Below are positions 57,680 through 64,000 of a DNA stretch of 64,000 nucleotides, in pieces. The stretch comes from Molossus alvarezi (taxonomy: Eukaryota; Chordata; Mammalia; Chiroptera; Molossidae). A program made the position numbers and the translations under genes. The stretch spans positions 128,825,430 through 128,889,429 of the forward strand of contig CM073908.1 in NCBI GenBank assembly GCA_037176705.1, in the 5' to 3' direction. The notes below the pieces were generated by a model. The model had not been told where the DNA came from and ran no database searches. It worked only from the letters and a program-made list of their open reading frames with translations. Each line of letters starts with the position of its first letter. The stretch's first letter is position 1.

Positions 57680-57915
57680 ATTGAGTGTTTGTCTTGAGAT
57701 TGGTTTTGGGTATACAGAAGAAAAAGACCTAGTTTCTATCCTCATAGAGATGTAAGATAGACTTATAAAGGACAAAAAAATCATGTTATAATAACCATAA
57801 TAAAATAAAGCACAACATTTAGTGTAAATATTAGAGAAATAATGTACTGGACTACCTACCTGGCTAGGAATGGGCAAGGAGTAAAGGACGCAGGAGAGGA
57901 ACAAAATATTTAAAC
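57680..57915 (-). repeat. L2 LINE 3' end remnant
   Basis: 'ttgggtatacagaagaaaaa' then 'tttctatcctcatagagatg' fits the reversed L2 terminus. Confidence 0.5.
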
Positions 57916-57929
57916 CACTGCTCATCATG

Positions 57930-58250
57930 ACTGCAACACTCTTATCACAGCTCTTGGCCTTTTCCTATCTTCTGAGATGCTTTTGTAGCCTACTTAGATA
58001 TCCCTTTTTACATGGAATTTCCCAGAATTGCCCTATCTATCAGAATTTATGTTAACCTTTCCTTTGCTCCTCTACTTGTTAGCTCATATCTCTTTGATCC
58101 ACTTCTCCCGGACTCTAAGCTCTCATATTTAATTCTACATTTTTCTGTCTCCCAGACTCTAGGTTCTCATATTTAATTTTACATTTTTCTGTCCATTTCA
58201 AAAAATTGTAAGTTTCCAAAGCATGGCGAATGTTTTCTGTTTGTTCATCA
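57930..58250 (+). repeat. L2-like remnant with 44-bp tandem duplication
   Basis: 'attgtaagtttccaaagcat' resembles the L2 terminus. A 44-bp unit beginning 'cccggactctaagctctc' (58107-58150) is repeated as 'cccagactctaggttctc' (58151-58194). Confidence 0.5.
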
Positions 58251-58952
58251 CTTCTGACTCCATAGTTATTTGGGGAATAATTTTGCTAAAACTAGACTTT
58301 CTACATTTTCTTGGGGTCTACAGGTCTCAAATCTATCTCTGTGTTTTACTGCAAATATTGGTATTTTTGCCTCAAAGTATGTATGTTCTTATAAAATATT
58401 AATTTTATGAAAGTAGCCACACATAACTTTTTTAAATAATGTGTTAGAAAGATTTAAAACACAGAACAAGCCGATAGGCACAACCCAGTGCAAACTCTAA
58501 ACTGGCACTTGAGTTTAAGTGAGACTGAATATGAGATGAAGAATAAATGTGGAAAAAGTAGAAATGAGTGAAAAATGGTTGTGGTAAAATTACCAGCTGT
58601 TATTTATAGTATGTGCCAAGTATAAATATGTCCTTGCAAAGCTTGAAGAGATGAGTCGTCAGTTATTTCAAGACAAATTCCTGCCTTGCTTTATATTATT
58701 CAAGACTATTTTATTTTATGGAAACGGTATTAAAAATTTTGTGTATAGAGGGACAGATGTATGGAAGGACATTATGATCTGACCACTGGGCATCGCCTAA
58801 AGAGTCTAAACTTATAGTCACCAAAGCTTTTTGGTTTATCACAGTTATGTATTTTCTCTGAAATATTATGGAAATGAATATATTTGAGTTTATAGTAATC
58901 ATAGCATCTCATAGCTCAACACCAGTTTAACAGACTAATTACAGAGAGATAC
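58251..58952. other. AT-rich unique DNA, nothing recognised
   Basis: No transposon or coding signal seen. Confidence 0.4.
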
Positions 58953-59219
58953 TGGTTCGTAGCTTTTCTTATTTTTAATCCTCACCTGGGGACATTTTTC
59001 CATTTTTTGTTCAGATAGAGTGGGAGGAAGAGAGAGAGAGAGAAACATCGATGTGAAAGGGCCACATCGAGTGGCTGCCACCCACACAACCCAACCAGGG
59101 CCAAGGACAAACTGCAACCGAAGTACGTGCCCTTCGCGGGAACCGAACCCGGGTCTTTCTGGACCACAGGCTGATGCTCTAACCACTGAGCAACTGGCCA
59201 GAGTGGTCCGTAGCTTTTC
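58953..59219 (-). repeat. VES-type SINE, type B, with TSD
   Basis: 'tcctcacctggggacatttt', 'gggaaccgaacccgggtctt'. TSD 'tggttcgtagcttttc' at 58953-58968 versus 'tggtccgtagcttttc' at 59204-59219. Confidence 0.95.
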
Positions 59220-59280
59220 AAAGGTCAGATCAAAGCAAAGAGCTTTCTGTTCTAAATATATAAATTGCAAGCACTATACA

Positions 59281-59427
59281 TACAGGAGTGGGCAAAAGTT
59301 GGTTTACAGTTGTCAGTACACAAAACACATAGTTTACTTTTGTATTATTATAATCATAGCCTGCATGTTTGTTTGTTGTTGTTTTTTCACACAAACAACT
59401 ATGAAACTACTTTTGCCCATTCCTGTA
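59281..59427. mobile_element. Mariner-type MITE (copy 2), TA-flanked
   Basis: Element 59283-59425 (143 bp). Left end 'caggagtgggcaaaagttgg'; right end reversed 'caggaatgggcaaaagtagt'. Flanked by TA on both sides. Same family as copy 1 at 26.8 kb. The 153-residue frame crossing it is not a gene. Confidence 0.9.
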
Positions 59428-59549
59428 TTTTATTTTTTGGTTGCTATTTCTTTAGTCCCTAATAGTGATTGCACAAATTAATGTGGGAGTCACAGGAGGC
59501 GTGAACTCCCAATAAACTAATAATGACTTTCTACTCTCTTTATGCAGTC

Positions 59550-59760
59550 AACAATATCTATTATGTGTAAGGCATTGTGCTAGGGGCTAGGGTAATCAAG
59601 AACGAATACACCAAAATCTCTGCCTTTAAGAAGCTTATAGAAAAGAAGAGAAGCTAATATAATATAGAAAATATATAAATGGAAAAGTAGAGAAGTCAAT
59701 ACCTGACTGAATGATGTAATATTCAAGAAATGGGCATTCTCAGTGTCTTCAAAGGACCAT
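59550..59760 (-). repeat. L2 LINE 3' end remnant
   Basis: 'ctattatgtgtaaggcattg', 'tgctaggggctagggtaatc' and 'ctgcctttaagaagcttata' make a clear reversed L2 terminus. Confidence 0.7.
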
Positions 59761-59875
59761 ATGGCAAGGAGTGATTTCTTCAGTGTGTGGCAGTTGGGGA
59801 CTATTTCACTAAGGAGATAGCAGACTGAGTCCTAAATCATAAATACCTGGGTTCATTTGGAAGAATGAGGAAAGT

Positions 59876-60043
59876 AAAGTCTTCCAAACAGCCCTGGCCA
59901 GTTTGGCTCAGCAGTTAGAACATAAGCCTGTGGACCAGGGAGCCCTGGGTTTGATTCCAGCCAACACCCCGGTTGCGGTTCATCTCTGGTCCCAGTTAGG
60001 GTTGTGCAGGTGGCAACCAGTTGATGAATTTCTCTCATATGGA

Positions 60044-60097
<54 letters not shown>

Positions 60098-60193
60098 CCT
60101 CTCTCCTTCCCTCCCACTCTGTCTGAATATAAATTTAAAAATATCCTTTGGTAAGGATTAGAAATAAATAAATAAATAAAGTCTTTCAAACAG
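59876..60193 (+). repeat. VES-type SINE, type B, with long (TC)n and TSD
   Basis: The CT stretch has grown to about 24 tc units (60048-60095). TSD 'aaagtcttccaaacag' at 59876-59891 versus 'aaagtctttcaaacag' at 60178-60193. Confidence 0.96.
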
Positions 60194-60214
60194 AAAAGAT
60201 CATATAATTAAATT

Positions 60215-60340
60215 TCTTATGTGCCAGATACAGTGTTAGGCACCAGAGGTATAAAGACAAAGATGATTCAATTTCAGAATTTTAGGAATGCACAGATTTG
60301 GTAACATTAGAGATAAAGACAAATATTTTAATCAAATCAC
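60215..60340 (-). repeat. L2 LINE 3' end remnant
   Basis: 'tatgtgccagatacagtgtt' then 'aggcaccagaggtataaaga' is the reversed L2 terminus. Confidence 0.6.
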
Positions 60341-60385
60341 CAGCAAGATGGTAATAATAGCATAGCTATCTTGGCTGAGCCTAGC

Positions 60386-60671
60386 AAGAAATCTGAAGAC
60401 ACCCCTGGCTGGCCTGGCTCAGCAGTTACAGCGTCGGCCTGCAGTCCAGAGAGACCCGGGTTCGGTTCCCGCTAAGGGTACGTACCTCGGTTGCAGTTTG
60501 TCCCTGGCCCTAGTTGGTCGTGCGGGTGGCAGCCACCTGATGTGTCCCTTTCACGTCGGTCTCTCTCTCCCTCTCTCTCTGTCTCCCACTCTGTCTGAAC
60601 AAAAAATGAAAAAATGTCCTCGGGTGAGGATAAAAAAAAAAAAAAAAAAGAAAGAAAGAAACCTGAAGACA
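60386..60671 (+). repeat. VES-type SINE, type B, with TSD
   Basis: Near-consensus: 'agacccgggttcggttcccg', 'tgtccctttcacgtcggtct', tail 'tgtcctcgggtgaggataaa' with about 18 A. TSD 'aagaaatctgaagaca' at 60386-60401 versus 'aagaaacctgaagaca' at 60656-60671. Among the youngest copies here. Confidence 0.97.
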
Positions 60672-62580
60672 GAGTGGACCAGGGAGCCCCAGTCATACAA
60701 TGGGGCCTGGGAAGAGAAAGTTTGCAACCAAGATTTTGGAGCAGAGAAGGAGTGAGGCCAGGGTCATACACAGTTATTATTTTGTTTTGGCTTCTCCAGT
60801 AGCAGAACCTGAAATAAAGATCTGATTGCAAGTATGTATTATATCTGTTAGATGTCCCCAGGAAATACCTGAAGGGGAAGATGAGACTGGGAGAGAATGT
60901 AGCCAGTAAACAATATGTTGTCAAGTTAAGTAAGTACCACTGTGAGTAGCTGGGTATTAACCATGTTGGAGAATTCTATGAACCAGTGTACAGTGGGCCT
61001 AGGTGTTAGCCCAATCCTGGGGCAGGAGGTTCTTAATCCATCCAAAAGGTAGAAGAACCAGGATATTTATACAATAACTCTTATTTGTTATGGGTTGAAG
61101 ATTGCAGGATGTATTCTAATTCTCTAGGGCTTCCAGCCTACTGTTGTGGGGTACACAGTGGACTCTACTAGCCAAAATAAGCACTCAGGCAAGGAGATGC
61201 ACATACAGCCAGTTGGAAGTCAGGCCTTGGCACCCCAGTGGGAAGGCCTGAGGGAATATAGGCAGATCACCAACAGTGTCTGCTACATATCAAATCAGCT
61301 TTTCTTGTGGTCAGGATGGTATCATTAGGAATCATCCAAATCATTTTTACAGAAACCAGGTTCCTGAATAGGTTAAACAGCTAGTTATTGGTTTCGTAAG
61401 CCTTGAAATCCAGATCTCCTGATTCATAGCCCAAAATGCTAGTACTTTAGTTAGCCGCATCTTCAACTTTCTGAAGGAATCTAGCACAGATTTGTTGACA
61501 GATGAACTGATAATAGTATTTGAAATGCTTGAAAAAGATAATCAGACTCACCAAGTTTCATATCTATTGTTGTATAGCATCCACTGACTAGTACAGAAGG
61601 ATTTCTTGAAACAACTTTAAATTCTATTTAAAAGTATATAGATAACTTAATCTCACTTGATGCAATAAACATTCATCAGGTTTCAATAAAAACAAATCTT
61701 AAAGTGCACCAAGCAAGCATATTATTTAAGAAAGCCAGTGGTGAAATAATTTTCTGGAATTTTTTAATCGTTATCTAATTTATGTATTGTAAGAGATTTT
61801 TTTTTTATTATTCTTGTGGGGTTGATTTTTAAATTTATTTATGGATATTAGTCTTTCTTAAAGCAAAGCCCAGCTACTTTTAAAATATAATAACATTGAT
61901 ACATTACAGTTATAATTTTTACATTGATTATTAAGCTTAAACAGAAAGATAAAATACATCTCATCTCTTCTAAGGGAAATAATTTTGTTAACCTTATATT
62001 TTATTCCTATATTCTTTGTGAACTGTTATTAAATATTAAACTGAATTCTAAAATACAATCTTTGATTATATTTCTGTTTTGCATTGGTTTAAATGTTTAT
62101 GATTACCCTGACAGCTAGAAATTCTATAGCTGTCTTTAACGTCTCCCTTTCTTGAGAAGAAATTATGAGTTTTAAGCAGGATTGTCATTGCTTAAAGTGT
62201 GGTAAAGGGAAGTCCTTAGTGACTACTGGAGTTGTTGCATCTTTCTATTATTTTCACAAGTCTGCAAAGAGTCTGAGATTTGAGAAGGTATGAATTGTAA
62301 GGATGTATATGGTTAGTGTGTATCAATAATTTACACATCAGTGTTGACTGCATCAAGAAAGCCTCACTCCCCCTTATCTTGATGGGATCAGCCACATGGG
62401 AGGAGCACTGTGATTGAAGAAATGGGTGACTTGGAAAAAGAGCACCGTTAGAACTCAGGGAGGACCTGGGTAGAATGTTAAATGGGGGTGGTGAATTATA
62501 ATTGCAGTAGCAGCAAGATAATGTGCCCTGAAAAGATGAAGGATAGTGAGAGCTATATTTGTTTAATGCTGATACTGTTA
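60672..62580. other. Unique DNA, nothing firmly recognised
   Basis: No transposon or coding signal. A T-run at about 61798-61807 is the only low-complexity tract. Confidence 0.4.
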
Positions 62581-62599
62581 TCAGTGGAAGTGGAGTTCT

Positions 62600-63150
62600 T
62601 GAGGTGCTTCAAGGAAAATAATTTATTGATGATGGAAAATTAAGGGGGTTCCCCTCCAAGGTCCCATCTGTGTCTGCCCTGCCATGGAAGAAGTCCAATC
62701 TTGTATTCAGCAGGGCCAGAATTAAGGCCACTGCCCAGAATTTCTGCTCCATGTTGAAGTCCAGTCCAGTCCAGCATCTGGCTAGCTTAGTTTGTGTTCT
62801 CAGCTGCAGTTCATTGCAAGTGGGGTTCGCACAGCCATGGGTCATGCAACTGCTTAAGGCTACATGGCTTCAGAGAGAGAACAGGCTAACACATGTGCAA
62901 GTGCGGTTCACTGAGCAAGAGAGAGCAAGAATGGGAGGAACTCTTTTTTTCTGGGGATTTTAACCTGCCAAGATTTTGTATGCCTGCAGTGGCTCCACCC
63001 TCCCAGCCAATCCATTGTTCCCTAGGCTAGACTGACAGGCAAGCACTGCCCCTGCACACCTCAACTTCTACTGTGTGTGTGTCTATCACCATCTTTTGTT
63101 CCATCCCTTTCCCAAGTGATCTGCTTGGAATGGACCAGTGGTTCCCTGGG
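62600..63150 (-). mobile_element. Possible LTR-like block
   Basis: A minus-strand AATAAA is at 62622-62627. Upstream in the sense direction is a stretch like 'aaaatccccagaaaaaaaga' and 'cccattcttgctctctcttg', a layout reminiscent of LTR U3-R text. GC is higher than the surroundings. Ends and TSD are not found, so this is weak. Two overlapping frames here (78 and 97 residues) are unrecognised. Confidence 0.3.
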
Positions 63151-63264
63151 GAACATGAAGATGTAGAGCTTCCTGATAAAGCTGCCTGGATGACCAAGCT
63201 TATAATGTCTGGCCTCCCCTTTGGTCTCTTCCTGTTATTAATATTAATGGATAACTAATTATGC

Positions 63265-63412
63265 CAGTAACACTGTGATTAATACATTTCTCAGCACTCA
63301 TTTAATCCTCCTAACAATCTGTTAGGTAAGGATTATTAGAATCACCATTTTACAGAGGAGGAAACTGAATATTATGATCTGACCAAAGTCCATTTGGCTA
63401 CCACAACTTTAA
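63265..63412 (-). repeat. MIR SINE remnant
   Basis: 'atttaatcctcctaacaatc', 'accattttacagaggaggaa' and 'accaaagtccatttggctac' form the reversed MIR core. Confidence 0.8.
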
Positions 63413-63517
63413 AAGTTATTTAAGGTAGATGCTTGTAGCTGCCAACCGTTAAAGGGAGGTAGTGAAGGCAATAGGCTATTTCCTCACTATCTCACTATCA
63501 GAAACTTTACTATAAAA

Positions 63518-64000
63518 GCAAGTTTGATACTTATACACCAATGTTAATTGCAGCATACTCACAATAGCCAAAAGGTGGAAACAATCAAAGTATCAACAGA
63601 TGCATGGATAAACAAAATGTGGTATATAAATACAATGAAATATTATTGAGCCATAAAAAGGGATGGGATTCTGATGCATGCTACAACATGGATAAACCTT
63701 GAAGACATTATGGAAAGCAAAATAAGCCAGACATAGAAGGACAAATATTGTATAATTCTACTTATATGAAGCACCTAGAATAGGCAAAATCATAGACAAA
63801 AAGTAGAAGTTACCAAGGAATAGAGAAAGGGAGATGAGGAGCTATTATTTAATGGGTACAGAGTTTCTGTTTGGGATGATGAAAAAGTTCTGGAAATAGT
63901 GGTGATAGTTATGCAATATTGTGAATGTAATTAATACCACTGAATTGTATAATTAAAAATGATAAAATTTATGATAAATGATAACATTTTAAATAAGAGT
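63518..64000 (+). mobile_element. Old L1M 3' half, reaching the window end
   Basis: 'actcacaatagccaaaaggt', 'acaaaatgtggtatataaat', 'ctacaacatggataaacctt' and 'gaattgtataattaaaaatg' match an old L1 3' region. It is cut by the end of the window. Confidence 0.9.

Noticed and set aside
59020..59481. 153-residue plus-strand open frame
   Set aside because: It starts inside a minus-strand SINE and continues through the mariner MITE; the text is repeat DNA, not a gene.
60472..60924. 150-residue minus-strand open frame
   Set aside because: It crosses the antisense of a type B SINE and its poly-A; the residues come from repeat DNA.
1..64000. A novel microbial-style system (CRISPR, phage defence, operon)
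   Set aside because: All sequence characteristics are those of a mammalian nuclear genome: SINEs, LINEs, microsatellites, no dense coding. I saw no evidence for such a system.

Overview
This is mammalian nuclear DNA from a bat, most likely a vespertilionid or close relative. The main evidence is about 29 copies of a tRNA-derived SINE of the VES type. It begins with a 'cctggccggtttggctcagtggtt' type tRNA head split by copy into two forms, carries a CT-rich stretch, and ends in an A-rich tail, often with clear target-site duplications (TSDs). Young L1 copies with a shared 3'UTR and TA-flanked mariner-type MITEs agree with this. Family names are given from memory of repeat consensus sequences; no database was searched.

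I found no protein-coding gene I can defend. The longer open frames either lie inside L1 or SINE copies or read like chance frames in AT-rich DNA. The window is best described as intergenic or deep intronic. No RNA gene other than tRNA-derived SINEs, no CRISPR array and no operon-like structure is present.

Layout: 1-5.3 kb holds L2 remnants and three SINEs. From 5.3 to about 14.4 kb there is a long block almost free of young repeats, with a few microsatellites, a G-quadruplex motif and possible conserved non-coding DNA. From 14.4 to 20.3 kb there are SINEs between repeat-poor stretches with enhancer-like AT/E-box clusters. From 20.5 to 28.3 kb L1 fragments, SINEs, a mariner MITE and a short solo-LTR-like element alternate. 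From 28.35 to 35.55 kb lies a near full-length but broken L1 on the minus strand. It contains a SINE and a second, younger L1 with a 5' inversion, and has a GC-rich 5'UTR with degenerate tandem units. From 35.6 to 45 kb older L1 pieces, a Tigger-like hairpin MITE, SINEs and microsatellites follow. From 45.5 to 57 kb there are more L1 and LTR remnants, including one L1 insertion that appears to carry a 3' transduction. The last 7 kb is AT-rich with SINEs, L2/MIR relics, another mariner MITE, an LTR-like block and an old L1 running off the end.

The elements do not form a functional pathway. What the window records is a layered history: ancient L2/MIR/MER5/MLT1/Tigger relics, then old L1M, then bat L1, VES SINEs and mariner MITEs. 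The most informative items are the retrotransposition events whose mechanism can be read directly from the junctions.
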